From NCBI RefSeq assembly GCF_039555335.1, contig NC_092642.1, positions 9,806,752-9,870,751 on the forward strand: a DNA stretch of 64,000 nt. The letters run 5' to 3'. Under the pieces are notes generated by a model that was not told the origin of the DNA, did no database searches, and saw only the letters and a list, made by a program, of their open reading frames with translations. This stretch comes from Amphiura filiformis (taxonomy: Eukaryota; Echinodermata; Ophiuroidea; Amphilepidida; Amphiuridae). This document shows positions 9,565 through 20,806 of the stretch, in pieces. Numbering within the stretch: the stretch's first letter is position 1; every line of letters starts with the position of its first letter. Position numbers and translations under genes: made by a program.

Positions 9565-10690
9565 TTTTTCACAAAGCCCATCACAATGGATAAAGGAAGT
9601 TTTCAGGGCTGTCCTATTTTTCCTTATTTATTCCTGATGGTTATTGAAACAATGGCACTTGCCATTCGCCAGAATGTTAATATTAAAAGTAAGGAGAGAG
9701 AGAGAGTTGAAATTTTCTTTGTTAGCAGATATGACTCACCTGTTTTCTGGATGGCTCGCCTGATTTCTTTAACAACCTTTTTGAAACTTAACAAAGATTT
9801 GCGACTTGTTCTGGCTGCAATATCAATCTCACCAAATCTGAAGCTACTTGGATTGGCTCAATGAAAGGTTCTTTAAATTGTCCCTTTTCTGGGCAGGGTC
9901 TTCTTTGGAAAACTAGAGATTTTAAAACTTTGGGTATTAATTTTTCCTTGAATTTTAAGTCAATGTTTGATCTCAACAATAAGGTTAAGCTTAAACAGAT
10001 TGAGGTGCGCTAGAAACCTTTTTTTTTTATTGGAAAAATTTGCGTAAAAACACTTCTTTTGCCTCAGCTGCTCTATCTTTTTTCAGTTTTGAGTATTAAA
10101 ACTCCCAATTCTTTTTTTAAAGACCTTAACAAATTGTTTTTCAAATTCATTTGGAATGGTGGTAATGATATAGAGTCAAAAGAAAATGCGTGTGCAATGA
10201 TTTTTCTCTGTTGCCTCCGTGTGATAGACCCTCACTTTTGCCTTGGCTCAAAAAATGTATTGGGTTACTGCTTGATAAAAATTTTAACATTCTTTGGAAA
10301 ACAATTGAGTTATCTGCATAAATTTAGATCGCATGTTTGGTGATATTTTATGGAAATCACATATGCTCCTGAAAGTGCTTTAAAAATAAGCTTAATTATA
10401 CCCAATTAGCTGATTCCCTGAATGGGATCAAATTCATCTTCGTAATTTAAATTTTAAATATTCAATTGATTCTCGATTTCGCTCATTTTATTTGAAAATA
10501 TTCCATAAAGCCATTGCTTTTAATGATTTCTTGTTCAAAATTAAAAGGAGGGAGGCTCCAGATTGTGCTTTTGCAATAAGATGCCTGAAACAATTAAGCC
10601 CGCCTACCCATGTTTTTGTGATTGCGAGAAAATCAAGATATAGTTAAAACTATCATGAGCTACTATTAAAAATAAAGATGATAGGGCCTA
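9565..10690 (+). mobile_element. Decayed L1/Tx1-like LINE, reverse-transcriptase part
   Basis: Several frames read in order as one LINE polyprotein. GSFQGCPIFPYLFLMVIE (about 9597-9650) is the QG-PxSP block of the reverse transcriptase. A catalytic YADD-type site is replaced by YDSP (9728). CFLDGSPDFFNNLF follows, then WIGSMKGSLNC and GQGLLWKTRDFKTLGINFSL (9850-9945). DLNKLFFKFIWNGGND (10117-10170) is the C-terminal domain typical of L1/Tx1-like elements. Frames change at least three times and stops are present, so the copy is dead. It ends near 10690 in AT-rich sequence. Confidence 0.8.
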
Positions 10691-10797
10691 ATGATTTTGA
10701 ATTGAATTGAATTTGGCACTGCTAAAAAGAGGAAGAGAAAAAACCTCTCATGCCACTTCCGTAAATGGAGATTTGACATCTAGATTTCTGACCATTA

Positions 10798-11080
10798 GGG
10801 ACCGTTCACAAACACTTGTTAGGGGGCCTGATGCAAAAAAGGGGGGGGGGCTGAATTTTTTTGACCCTCCAAAGGGGGGGGGGGCTGGAAAAAAATGACC
10901 AAATATTTTCCTGGGAAAATTGAGTTTATATAGGCCTAGGGGTTACCCATAATTTTCATGTCAAAAAAAGGGTGGGGCCTGAAATTTTTGAGAACTCGAA
11001 AGGGGGGGCCGAAAAATTTTCGCGAAGAAATTTTTTTGCATCAGGACCCCCCCCCCCCTAACAAGTGTTTGTGAACGGTG
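10798..11080. mobile_element. MITE with GGGACCGTTCAC ends
   Basis: Terminal inverted repeats of about 40 bp: left GGGACCGTTCACAAACACTT, right the reverse complement with GGCACC instead of GGGACC. The interior carries several G tracts. Flanks are TTA on the left and TAA on the right, close to the TWA duplications of PIF/Harbinger elements but not identical. Similar ends occur at 35178-35395 and 44562-44819. Confidence 0.8.
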
Positions 11081-11322
11081 CCTAATGTGACTGGATTATA
11101 TTGTGACTTTGTGCATGCGCATGTTATTAGTGTGTCTTGGTAGAAGTGACTGCATAATTTGTGTAACCATTTTTGCCAGGCATTTTTTCATTGTTTGTTT
11201 TTTGTGTGTGATTTGTTGTTGATTGTCTTAAATATTTTTTGTTTGTTTTTGACATGAATAAAAATCAATAAATATTGAAAGATAAAAAATATTACGAATG
11301 TGGAGATACCAAACTTGGTTAA

Positions 11323-11710
11323 GGCCCTTCGCACTTGATTATTAGTTTCCTGTTGAAGATTTTGAAAAAGGGACGAGGTGACTTTTAATTATTAATTATT
11401 AATTATCTTTTATTTTCTTTATTTAGTTTAAATTATTACAAGCAACTATTGACTTGTTTTGACTAGAGCGGGCATTTAATTATTTCACAACAATATTTGA
11501 TTTTATAAATAAGTGAAGGTGGAGTTGTACTCTTTGTTCATTCATCATTATTGTTGATATTATTAAAGTCAGAAAATGGCAAGTAGAAGTAGTTGAAAGT
11601 TATTTTAAAGGAGAAAATTAGAAATGAAATGAAAATAATTAATCATTTTGAGATTTTCAATTTTGGACGCGGGCGGTAAACAGGAAACTAATAATCAAGT
11701 GCGAAGGGCC
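11323..11710. mobile_element. PIF/Harbinger-type MITE, copy 1
   Basis: Inverted ends of about 33 bp starting GGCCCTTCGCACTTGATTAT, with a perfect TAA duplication at 11320-11322 and 11711-11713. The interior has a triple TTAATTA run and a GGACGCGGGCGG block, shared with the second copy at 40806-41197. Non-coding, non-autonomous. Confidence 0.88.
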
Positions 11711-11822
11711 TAATAAACGAGAAATTAACGATGGAATTTGGTGCGATTCAAAACATTGCAGCGTTACTTATTTACAATGTAAATGATACTCTTCATATTG
11801 AATGAATGGTGAATGTCACTAA

Positions 11823-11960
11823 GGGAGTGTTCATAAATACTTTGGTGGGGGGTTGGAAAATATGGGGGATCAAAAACATTTTGGGTCCTTAAAAAGGGGG
11901 GGATAAAAAATTCAGTCCTTAGGCCTAATAGGGGGATCAAAATAAAATTTTTGCGCGCTC
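11823..11960. repeat. Half of a GGG-ended MITE
   Basis: Begins after TAA with GGGAGTGTTCATAAATACTT followed by G tracts, like the GGG-ended MITEs elsewhere in the window. No matching inverted end was found, so the other half is probably lost. Confidence 0.45.
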
Positions 11961-12128
11961 CGCGAGCATGAATGTTACCGGTAGGGCCTAAGTATTCAAT
12001 TTTGTAATCTCAAGCTACAAATCAACAAGTGCGCACTTTACAATTTGGGCACTATGACTCCAATGAGTAATAACTCCAATGCCTAATTTTTATCTAATGA
12101 GTTAATGACCATAGGGGTAGATCCCGGA

Positions 12129-12375
12129 TGGATGGGGGGGATAAATCCCCCAATATTTTGATAGGGAGATGGTCCATAATAATACAATCATCCCCCCATG
12201 TTGATGCCTGTAGGCCTATATGAGTCTTATATGGGTTTCTAACCAAAATTAACACCATATTTGGTCATTTTAGAATAAAAAGTGCCAATTTTTTTGCGCT
12301 TCACGCAAATTAATTCCAGTTTTGTACTATATTTCACCAGTTTAGCTTCAATATGGTAATTTTTTTTCTTTACAT
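12129..12375. repeat. Dispersed repeat A, copy 2
   Basis: Second copy of the element at 8257-8470 (same order of blocks, about 250 bp). It ends about 100 bp before the presumed promoter of the VOPP1/WBP1-like gene. Confidence 0.7.
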
Positions 12376-12479
12376 ACCAAAATATATTTTGATTAACTTT
12401 TCTAAAATAGGAGAAAAAGAGGGCGCAAATGAGGTGGTTTTTTTTTGGGGGGGATGCACACTGTATAATTTCCGCGCTA

Positions 12480-12703
12480 TTCTGAAAACAAACCGGCAAC
12501 CTTTCATTGTTTACATGTGTACGTGATGCTAGGATTACTTCCGGGTTTGATTACAACATTTCACGTTTTGTTTTCGTTGAACTGCGTATTTCTATAAACC
12601 TCGTGATTTTTAATAGAAATTTCGATCCAGAATTCATCCGAATTTTAGCTGGTTTTTATCGAAGAACTGCTCTCCTGAATTTGTTGAAATCGTTGTCACC
12701 AAC
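12480..12703 (+). promoter_or_regulatory. Presumed core promoter and 5' UTR with ETS site
   Basis: ACTTCCGGG at 12537-12545 is a consensus ETS/GABP site, common in TATA-less promoters of widely expressed genes. It lies about 160 bp before the ATG at 12704. No TATA box is visible. Transcription start is inferred only. Confidence 0.4.
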
Positions 12704-12757
12704 ATGTTGATGTTACTGTTGTCAGTTGTGTTGTTTTATGTGCTACAATTAGCGGAG
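12704..12757 (+). CDS. VOPP1/WBP1-like exon 1 (signal peptide)
   Basis: Encodes MLMLLLSVVLFYVLQLAE, an ideal signal peptide, then a GTAATT donor in phase 0. It is the least certain exon, since it is short and 2.4 kb from exon 2. It is chosen because phase, hydrophobicity and the nearby ETS site all fit. An alternative is a start inside the intron at 15103, which also gives a hydrophobic, Cys-rich leader running straight into exon 2. Confidence 0.6.
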
Positions 12758-13728
12758 GTAATTTACATGTTTATACGTTGTTGTTCAAAGCAGAGAAGAT
12801 ACATGTATGAGAAATCACATCTTCAAAGTCATGAAGTTTGATATGACTGATGTGTTATTGTGTAAAAATGTTAAGCTACACACAGCAGTAGCCAGTACCA
12901 TATCATATTATTCATATGATCATGATGATCATCATACTTTCATTCCTTCAATTTCATGCAATTGATGATATTATAAACATGATTTAATAACATGGTCATG
13001 GGAATTTAAAAAGCTTGTAAAAAATGTAATCATAAATATGCAGCAATGAGCATACTTGTTAGTATACTTGAAATTTTACCTTTGTACGCAATAATGATGT
13101 TCGTAATATTAATATTGTGTATATTTCCATGATCATGATGATTTTTAAGGGCTTGCGTAATGCGTACTTAAAAAAATTCTATTTGGGGTTTTGTTTTCAA
13201 AACTGAATATATTTTAATTATCTTTGCTTCTATTGAACAGCTAGCAATGCAATTCATTGTGTCTCTGGCTGTGTTCAATTAGAAGCAACACTTATCCAGA
13301 ACTCTTTGAGAGAAAAAAACCCTAGAATTTTAACTTTTTTTTATGTTTTAGCAGTAGGCCTACAGTATTTCTCTGGTTCCAACCTTAAAGCCATATAACA
13401 TTTGCTGAGGAGAACGCCCTCAAAAAATTTTTAAATTCTGGTTTTTACACAATTGTAATGTATTTTAGTCAATAAAGATACTCTGCAAAAATCAAGACTT
13501 TAGGTGCTGTAGTTTTGTCAAAATCCTAGATATTGAATAAAACGATGGAACCAGCATTTTATTATTACGATGGAAATATTAGTCGAACATGTATGCACAG
13601 TACGTACATGACGTGCGGGATGCACACACACACCCCGAGGATCGTACCGTATTACAACCGCGGGAGTAACATGCATGGACGCTAGTAGTAGTAAATTCCA
13701 ATTTTCTACGCTTTACCTCACTTGTTCG

Positions 13729-13845
13729 GCTCAAAATTAAAAGTGGACATATCTGACAGTAAAAGCTAACATTTTATGGAAAATAAATACTAATCTATTT
13801 TTACAGAAATGTTATAATATGGCTTTTAAGTAACAAGTTATTTAG
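13729..13845. repeat. Dispersed repeat B, copy 2
   Basis: Partner of 9434-9550 (GCTAACATTTTATGG, AATGTTATAATATGGCTTTT and flanking blocks). It directly adjoins the MITE that starts at 13849. Confidence 0.6.
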
Positions 13846-13848
13846 GGT

Positions 13849-14030
13849 CTATAACTTGGTTCACCTCAAGTTTGGTAGTGACGTATGTGCGTATTTCGCT
13901 CGCAGCAGTATCGAATCGCGCGTACAGTTAAATACGCTGAGTGTACAGGGGCGGCTTGTTGTCATGCTTGCGGCGCAACCGCGAAAAAGCATTGACGTCA
14001 CTACCAAACTTGAGGTGAACCAAATTATAG
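13849..14030. mobile_element. MITE with TTGGTTCACCTCAAG ends
   Basis: Inverted ends of about 36 bp, CTATAAC-TTGGTTCACC to GGTGAACCAA-TTATAG, including GTTTGGTAGTGACGT. Unusually CpG-rich interior for this window. No clear target duplication. Small non-coding DNA transposon. Confidence 0.8.
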
Positions 14031-14225
14031 TAAAGATAACCTTTGACTTTTGAGGTGGAGCAAATTTCTCAAAATGAGTACGGTAGTGATTAATGTAAAA
14101 AGCATCATGATGAAATACAATCATTTTTGAAGATAAAATGTGCTGATAAGATTGAACGATGTTTAAGACTACCACTATTCATTAAAAATATTGCACTTAT
14201 TGTTCAGCTACTCTATGGACATTAG

Positions 14226-14597
14226 GGGTGTCATTTTCGGGTAATTTTGTGCCCGGGTACCCGACACATTTTTCGGGCGGGTAACTGGGTACCCGAAATT
14301 GCAAAAAAAAAAAAAAAATTTAATTTGAATGCATTTTGATATCATTAATATAATATGACATGAAAACAAAGTATCAATTTTCATATTAAAAACACAAGAC
14401 TTTGTGCAAAATTCAAATTAAAAAAAAATTTTTTTTTAGGTCAACCATCAATGATCCTAGCATTTAGGTCTAGGTCCAGGGACACTACAAACCCCCCCCC
14501 AAAAAAAACCTGTTTTTGTTTGTTTTTGAATTTCGGGCACCCGGGTAGGGTAATGTAATCTCGGACGGGTACCCGCGAGCCCGCCCGAAAATGCCAG
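14226..14597. repeat. GC-rich imperfect foldback with CCCGGGTACCCG motifs
   Basis: Left end TCATTTTCGGGTAA and right end CCCGCCCGAAAATGCCA form an imperfect inverted repeat. GGGTACCCG occurs several times and GGGCACCCGGG once. The middle is poly-A/poly-T rich. A degraded DNA transposon is the likeliest explanation. Confidence 0.55.
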
Positions 14598-14766
14598 CCT
14601 TAATGGAGATATTTTCCATGGCAGCCATCTAGGATCATGCTCATGCAGGGTTCCACCAAACAAACCATGGGTTTTGAGGTCTTATATTTTTTGTTGTATG
14701 TCAACAAAATCGCTTAACTTTTCAGGATGATTTATAAGCAAATAGAATGTTCCAGATAATGCTAGT

Positions 14767-14845
14767 TAATAAATACATTTTAATGTATTTATTAAATAAA
14801 TTAATACATTTATTAAATACATTTTAATGTATTTATTATTAAAAG
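14767..14845. repeat. AT-rich palindromic repeat
   Basis: AATAAATACATTTTAATGTA followed by TTTATT occurs twice, separated by a related AATTAATACATTTATT unit, so the whole stretch can fold on itself. A simple repeat. Confidence 0.7.
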
Positions 14846-15195
14846 TACCTCAAAGTTGCACTTTCTGTTATTATTACTTTTTGGACTTTCACTTTTTAAA
14901 ATGTTCTAGCAGCCCTATTTAAAACTGTGACACTCGAAAGACCATATCTCTGGAAAGGAACGTCCGATTAAGATTATTTAAACGTCAAAATGTTTCTTAC
15001 ATCAAGTCCCAGCCAATAAGGTAGGTCTGAATCAATTTAAAAATGTACTTATTGGTTTGAAAATATGTACTTATTGGTTTTTATTGGACAGGCCTACTTT
15101 TAGTGTTATTTTGTTGTTTTGTTTGTAGCTGGCTGGTTACATGTAGACAAATCAGATGTTTATCTGTATTATATTGTTATATTTATCATCTACAG

Positions 15196-15298
15196 GCTGA
15201 TCAATATTGCCCAGGCAGTGGTGAATACTGTCCATATGGGTGCTGCTCCTACAACTATGAGTATATGTGCTGTGATTATTCTGTCATTTATATGTGGT
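15196..15298 (+). CDS. VOPP1/WBP1-like exon 2 (Cys-rich ectodomain)
   Basis: Acceptor TCATCTACAG, donor GTAAGT, 103 nt. Encodes residues 19-52 with CPYGCCSYNYEYMCC and ends in a split codon (T|GG) that completes the second Trp of the WWFW motif with exon 3. The split aromatic motif strongly supports the junction. Confidence 0.85.
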
Positions 15299-16313
15299 GT
15301 AAGTATGATCATGATGAAACAGTTTTTTTGCATGCAAGATAGGCCAAACTGTCCTGAAAATGTGTTTCTAAAATTTAATTGATACTATTTGTTTCTGATA
15401 AAGGGCAACATTATTTCTTTGATCAGTTTTTAGTATAATGCGAACAAGGAGTAAGCAATCACTTGATATTTGTAGGAATGCATGAATATGAACATTGTGC
15501 ATAAAAAGGCTGTAAAAGAAAGGTATAGTTGAGTTGCTCTATGAAAAAGGACATTAAATCTAAGCCACTAATCTACACCCAATTATTTGTAATTACCCCC
15601 CTTGACTAGTTTCACTCCCACAGTACTGTCACTTTGTACTTGATCTCTGTTCCTGGTCTGGTTTATAGTTAATTGCTCAAGTTGCCTTGATGTTCTTGAT
15701 GACAGCTTATATTATCAGTATAGGGATCAGCAGGGGTACAATTTTATGTCCTTTTTCATGGAGCAACTCAACTATACTTCAACAGATTAAAAATTGAGCA
15801 TTTCAGCAAAGACAATGTCTAAGCTACATTTTGAGTCTGATGCACCAAGCACCAAATGGTAAGTTTTTTGGCATCCATTTTCAAGGCTACTGGGCACCAG
15901 GGCTCAATTTAGAGGGGTTTTACATGCACAAAAATGCATGTTACTCTGGATCTGTGCATGTAGAATTTTTCCTGTGTACAAAACTTTGTGTTAATCAGCC
16001 CATTTTGAGAAAAGAATCGGAGTTGTGCATGTAAATCTTATTTTCTAAATCGACCCCTGAAGGGCACCAGGGCCAACAAGTGATGACAAATGCCTTGAAG
16101 TTGACAAAGATCTGGGGGCACATAGGCCCAAACTGAAAAAGAGCTGGCAATGGCGTTGGTGGCCTCCCTGAAATTCAAGCCCTGGCATCAAGATGTTTCT
16201 CACAGGTGTATTTTATATTTTGAGAATAATTTTCAGACAACAACTTTTATACATATTTGTACATTTCATTATGTAACCAAATAAAGTATTGATATTGTCC
16301 CATCTCTTGATAG
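15299..16313 (+). other. Intron 2 of VOPP1/WBP1-like gene
   Basis: Contains the MITE at 15524-15776. The stretch 15895-16080 shows an imperfect inverted repeat (AATTTAGAGGGGTTTTACAT against ATGTAAATC and CTAAATCGACCCC). No extra exon seen. Confidence 0.5.
15524..15776. mobile_element. MITE with TATAGTTGAGTTGCTC ends
   Basis: 31-bp inverted ends (15524-15554 and 15746-15776) with one mismatch. TA borders both ends, consistent with a Tc1/mariner-type TA duplication. It lies in intron 2. Confidence 0.82.
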
Positions 16314-16573
16314 GGTTCTGGTTCGTATGGGGCTTATTCTTCCTCCTCATAGTCATCTCATGTACCTGTGCAATGCGCAGACGTGCAGCTAATCAGCGTA
16401 GAAATGTAGTCGTTGTGAGGTCATATCCAGGTTATGGATCCACAGTAGCCGGACCAGAAGTGCCACAGTATCCGTATAATCAGTATCCACAATATTATAA
16501 CCAAGGATATGCTGTGGCACCAGGGTATGCTCAACCACCAACTTATACCCAACAGCCTCCACCAGAATCAGAG
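16314..16573 (+). CDS. VOPP1/WBP1-like exon 3 (membrane helix and tail)
   Basis: 260 nt, acceptor CTTGATAG, donor GTGAGT. Encodes FWFVWGLFFLLIVISCTCAM, then RRRAANQRRN and a Tyr/Pro/Gln-rich tail (YPYNQYPQYYNQ, QPPTYTQQPPPESE). It ends in phase 0. The downstream continuation to 16600 in the same frame is intronic. Confidence 0.87.
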
Positions 16574-16588
16574 GTGAGTGGTTTGCAT

Positions 16589-16667
16589 AAATATCAGTAG
16601 GCATATCGGCAATATCAGTATCCACAATATCAGTGTCCACAGTATCAGTGTCCACAATATCGTCACC
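16589..16667. repeat. Minisatellite, CAATATCAGTATCCA unit, patch 1
   Basis: Four to five imperfect 15-bp units directly after exon 3. The unit resembles the exon's own CAGTATCC coding repeats for Gln-Tyr-Pro. Confidence 0.75.
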
Positions 16668-17059
16668 TGCAACGATAATTGCCCAACTCAAGTACATATG
16701 GTTGAAGCATGCATCAGTTACATATCACCCTAATCATTTTAATTTATCTCATTATTAATATTATTTGTTCTTGTGCAAATATTAGTGAGTAATATGTTTA
16801 AATGCATGCTTGAACAATATTTTGCACTTGTCATGTCTTAGATTTCGACGAGAATCACAGAATCGATTGTCGTAAAATTTGGTTGCGAGAATCAACTTCT
16901 CTAATTGTATCATACAGTAAGTGCAGTGACAGATGGATTTTGATTCTCGCAAACCAAGACGAAATCGAGGCCCTGCATGTTCTCAATTTTTTTTAAAAAC
17001 AAAATGAGTTAATTATGAGGTAATTATTGTAGCAGAGTGATGATATGGGTATTGGTATG

Positions 17060-17160
17060 GATCCACATTATCGGTATCCCCATATCCACAATATCAGTAT
17101 CCACAATATCAGTATCCACAATATCAGTATCCATATCCACATAAGTATCCATATTCATAT
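17060..17160. repeat. Minisatellite, CAATATCAGTATCCA unit, patch 2
   Basis: Three near-perfect 15-bp units flanked by looser ATCCACAT/TATCCATAT variants. A further short patch of the same unit lies far outside the gene at about 22325-22365. Confidence 0.8.
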
Positions 17161-17248
17161 CTGGCTGTCCATACGGGAGTGCATCAAATTCAAGATTCAT
17201 GTATGTTGTTAAATGTCGGGGAAAATCGCATTGGTGATATGGTTTTAG

Positions 17249-17354
17249 GTTTCGGCACCCACACTCTGGAACAGTCTCCTAAGAGCCATCAGGGAGGCAT
17301 GCACACTGCCTAGTTTCAACAAGGTTTTGAAGTCTCATTTTATCCATCCTACTG
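17249..17354 (+). mobile_element. LINE C-terminal tail fragment (CR1/L2-like)
   Basis: Plus frame reads VSAPTLWNSLLRAIREACTL, then PSFNKVLKSHFI. The APTLWNSL...FN..LK.H pattern is the usual end of CR1/L2/Rex-type LINE proteins. Only the last 35 codons are present. 3'-UTR-like sequence may continue to about 17600, where it resembles 33465-33590. Confidence 0.65.
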
Positions 17355-18035
17355 ACTCTGTTTTTGCTTTTTTTTTTTGGCACTGTGATCAAGTTGGAAA
17401 TACACCTTATTGAATATTAGCTTCATGTATTTGAATGGGGCTTCAACTTTGTCAATACTAGTGTTTTCCTTATTTTTTGCTGAATTTTCCATTTTAAAAA
17501 TACTTATTTATTAACAATTTAATGACTTCACCTTTAGACAATTTATACACAATTTAAATGTTTTCACACATATGCTGGGATCACTAAATGGGCCATTAAT
17601 ATCAAGCAGAGACGCACATGAAAAATAGACCACTGAAAACACTATATTAAGTTTGAAGTAACTTTGTTGAAAAATTGAATCAGATAGCTACACAATGTTA
17701 TATCCTGGTTTCTAAATGAACCAGAAGTGGTTAGGTTGTGACATAGAACTTCCATAGGATTTCACATAGTGACCTTTATATTGTTTTGATAATGGTATAA
17801 TACAGTCACTGTTCATCAACTGGTGATAAGGCACAATGTACATACATGTAGGACTTTGGACTATACTTTCCATTATACATGTAAATCAAAAATCTGTGAT
17901 TTAGAAATAGATGAGATGTATGTATTATACACACAGTTAATGTTTGGCCTTGAGTAAAAGAACACTTTCATTTGTGGTTGTGATATTTATCACAATTATA
18001 ACATATAATATTTTTAAAACTCTTTTTTTTTGCAG

Positions 18036-18125
18036 CAAAACAAGCCACCTCCGTACAACCCTAACCCTCCCCCAGCAACAGCCACAGCAACAGCCACAGC
18101 AAGTCAGAACCAGAATCAGTCATAA
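18036..18125 (+). CDS. VOPP1/WBP1-like exon 4 (PPPY and stop)
   Basis: Acceptor TTTTTTTTGCAG, phase 0. Encodes QNKPPPYNPNPPP, a short Ala/Thr run and SQNQNQS, then TAA at 18123-18125. PPPY is the WW-domain ligand. The Ala/Thr run comes from a CAGCAACAGCCA-like DNA repeat. Confidence 0.82.
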   Translation, partial: QNKPPPYNPNPPPATATATATASQNQNQS

Positions 18126-18720
18126 TGATGAGTACAAGGCTGTGATAGAGATGACCAATCAATGAATTAATCAACTCTAAATAGTACTGCGATATTCTGT
18201 TTGAGAGGTATTTTTTTCAAGGGCTATTGCAGTGTATTATATTAAAAGGTTAAAAATGTACTGTAAAAAGGGAACTTTTTGCACAATTTATTGTTTGCAC
18301 GTTGCCATATTTGTTTTACTCATTTTTAAAATTGCAATTCTAAATTTCTGTACATTGACCAATATACAAAAGGAATATATTTGTACATTGTTATTTGCAG
18401 TTGCTGCTTGGAATATGAATGCAAAAATGCAGTGCAAAAATATCCACTTTTATAGTATTCCCCTCTGCCAATGACTCTTAATTAGAGGTTTATTAATAGA
18501 ATTAAAGGGCATGGTTGATTGTGTCCCAACAACGATCATGCCCTCAATGCTATTATTGAACCCTGTTCTTATATTCCCCAACATTAGGTGATTTATTTCA
18601 TTAACTAACAACAAAAAATAGGGTGTAACATTCTTTAAAATTCAATTTTACTGTGCCTTATGTATGAATAATGTTGGCATGGATCGTGTGATTCTGTTAA
18701 AAAATAAAAGAAAGTTGGGA
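18126..18720 (+). other. Likely 3' UTR of VOPP1/WBP1-like gene
   Basis: AT-rich, no frame. AATAAA at about 18704 is the first good polyadenylation signal after the stop. Later candidates exist, so the true end is uncertain. Confidence 0.35.
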
Positions 18721-20581
18721 ATTGCAATTTCCAACATTGGCAGACTGAGAAATTGCATTTTATTCCCTACAGTTTAAGTTGAAGTAATTCATATCAATGT
18801 GATTTTTGCTGGCAATTTTGCAAAATGATGGTAGTAAAATAATATAAACAAGAATTTTAATGTTATTTTAATCACCCTTTAACTATAAAAGGAAAAAATG
18901 TATTGTTGAAATTGTTCCCATGGATCTTGTTGGATGGAGTTATAAAGGAGTTTGAAATTGAATATTTCCCACCATTGTTTTGTATTGTACATTTTGTAAG
19001 CTTATAAATCTGATATTTTTCACAAATTAATATGCATTGAATAATACTATGCCACCATCAGCTCGTAATAGGTGGGACTCATAACATTGTGGATTGATAC
19101 ACATGTAGAATAGTGTACACACAGCTGGATGCAGCACTATAACGAAGGCTGTGCTTTACATGTATGTATTGCACGATGGACATAATGTTTAATATGTGTA
19201 TTTTATTGGGACGTATTAAAGTTGAGACTTTATTGATGCACGCAGTAACAAAAAACAAATATTTTTCACCTATTATGACCTGATCAAAGTATAGTACTGG
19301 GTATGTTGCTTCTGGGTGCAGAGTCTTATTTACATGTAGTATTCAAGGAAGACAGTTAAAAAATGTGTGGTTTCCATTGAAATTCCAAGTCAGTTTTCCC
19401 TATCTCATGCAGATGAGGTGAATTTGAAAATGTGAGACTCATCAGTTTTAAGGAAATGTCTGTTTTGCTAAATTTTCCTAGAAATCTCAAATGTATCAGG
19501 ACTACTACTGTATTCGACCTAATTAGGGCCCAGGTGCTTAAGTCAGTTATTTTCTTAACATAAAAAAAATAGGGTAGGTAATTAAGTAGGGATTTTTTTA
19601 TCCCAAACTGGCCCTGTCGGCATCTGCTTGTGAATATACTTAAGACAGTTAAAATATGTGTATTTTTTATGTTTTTTAATCAGAGACCACCAGACTCTAG
19701 GAAGTGTTTCGACAAGAATCACATATATATCATTCCAATGGGAAATAAAAATAGTATTGGAAACAGTCAAAATGTAAACTTTTTTCATTAAAATTTTTTT
19801 TTTTTCTTCATTCAAAAGTAGAAAATATTTAGGGTTGGCATTTAACTACAGTCAGACGGGTTACACCAATCAATTTTTTAGGCCTTATTGAAATTGAAAA
19901 AATCCAAATGGGAATTTCCTTCCATAGACATTCAAAATACAGTGTATCATAAGTAAAAACATCACAATCCTAAACTAGAAGGATAGGAAGGTAATTTTAT
20001 TCAGCCATTTGATGGAGTTTGTTGTACATGTTCATTGAAAGTGGCGTTTGGATTAAGATAGTTGTTACTTGGAAAATAATGTAGAGGCACTATAATTAGA
20101 TCGAATACAGTACCTGCTTTTGATAAAATTTTGGTGTGTTTTTGACTCTTAATCTTGGGCAATATTCAGATTGTAAACAAGGTAACAAACTGTTAAGATT
20201 TATGATTACAAAAGGTACTCTAGGTTTGTATGTAATATAATATTTTTATAAAACACCCTTTGTATATAATGAAGTGTATATAACCTATATCAGAGATTTG
20301 ATGTTAGTAAAGATAAGATGGTAAGATGGTGACCTTTGATCACCATGTAAGTAGATAATTTTTGATGCCATCACAGATATTGTGTTCCAATATCTGTGAT
20401 GCCATTGATTATTTAGAGTAGTACAGTACTGTCTTGATTTGAGTATTCACTGAGTGATTGTTTGTAATCAGCACATTATTATACAATGGTATTTGTGTAA
20501 TTAGGTGCATTAATTACAATTTATATGTACTGGTATATTTAGCCAATTGTGGTGTTTGTAAAATTGCTAGTTATAGTTCAT
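18721..20581. other. Intergenic, no gene recognised
   Basis: No domain-bearing frame on either strand. A short hairpin occurs at 20368-20405: ATCACAGATATTG, a 5-nt loop, and its reverse complement. Confidence 0.5.
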
Positions 20582-20806
20582 ATACCGTAAAACCCCGTCT
20601 ACAAGCATACATAGTGTTTATTATTAAAGCTAAATTAATTCAAAGCCAACGTAAATATACAAATACAATAGATTGGTCTTAAAATGATACTTGTTTGTAT
20701 ATGCTTGGATCCGTAATTTATTTGCTCATACTCCATAATGGCGCCTGGATTAATGTAGCTTTCATCAGAAGCACTCTATATGCTTGTAGACGGGGTTTTA
20801 TGGTAT
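20582..20806. mobile_element. MITE with TACCGTAAAACCCCGTC ends
   Basis: About 29-bp inverted ends, ATACCGTAAAACCCCGTCTA then CAAGCAT on the left, with one mismatch in the right copy. TA is present at both borders. Non-coding interior. Confidence 0.82.

Larger units (their letters stand above)
12758..15195 (+). other. Intron 1 of VOPP1/WBP1-like gene
   Basis: About 2.4 kb, no further exon recognised. It holds dispersed repeat B copy 2, a MITE (13849-14030), a GC-rich foldback (14226-14597) and an AT palindrome (14767-14845). Confidence 0.55.
16574..18035 (+). other. Intron 3 of VOPP1/WBP1-like gene
   Basis: Holds two minisatellite patches of a CAATATCAGTATCCA unit (16589-16667, 17060-17160) and a LINE tail (17249-17354). 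A possible acceptor at 17034 before CAGAGTGATGAT was considered as an alternative exon but has no matching donor. Confidence 0.5.
12704..18125 (+). other. Gene: VOPP1/WBP1-family membrane protein (4 exons)
   Basis: Exons 12704-12757, 15196-15298, 16314-16573 and 18036-18125 join in frame (phases 0, 1, 0) into 168 codons. Protein: signal peptide (1-18); a short ectodomain with six Cys in CC-containing pattern (C23, C30, C34/C35, C43/C44); the aromatic membrane entry MWWFWFVW (51-58) and a helix to about residue 72 with a Cys pair; MRRR stop-transfer; a Pro/Tyr/Gln-rich cytoplasmic tail; PPPY (143-146); Ala/Thr and Gln/Asn end. This order, and the WWFW signature in particular, are those of the WBP1/WBP1L/VOPP1 family: small single-pass proteins of endosomes and lysosomes that bind WW-domain proteins (VOPP1 binds WWOX; others bind NEDD4-type ligases) through PPxY. 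Length equals VOPP1 (about 170) and is well below WBP1L. Which subfamily it belongs to is not settled. It has no operon-like neighbour. Confidence 0.82.

Noticed and set aside
16389..16697. Minus-strand frame rich in Asp-Thr-Val repeats
   Set aside because: Antisense of exon 3 and of the CAATATCAGTATCCA minisatellite.
17034..17200. Alternative exon in intron 3 of the VOPP1/WBP1-like gene
   Set aside because: An acceptor-like site precedes it and the repeat could encode Tyr/Pro-rich sequence, but no matching donor in phase was found.
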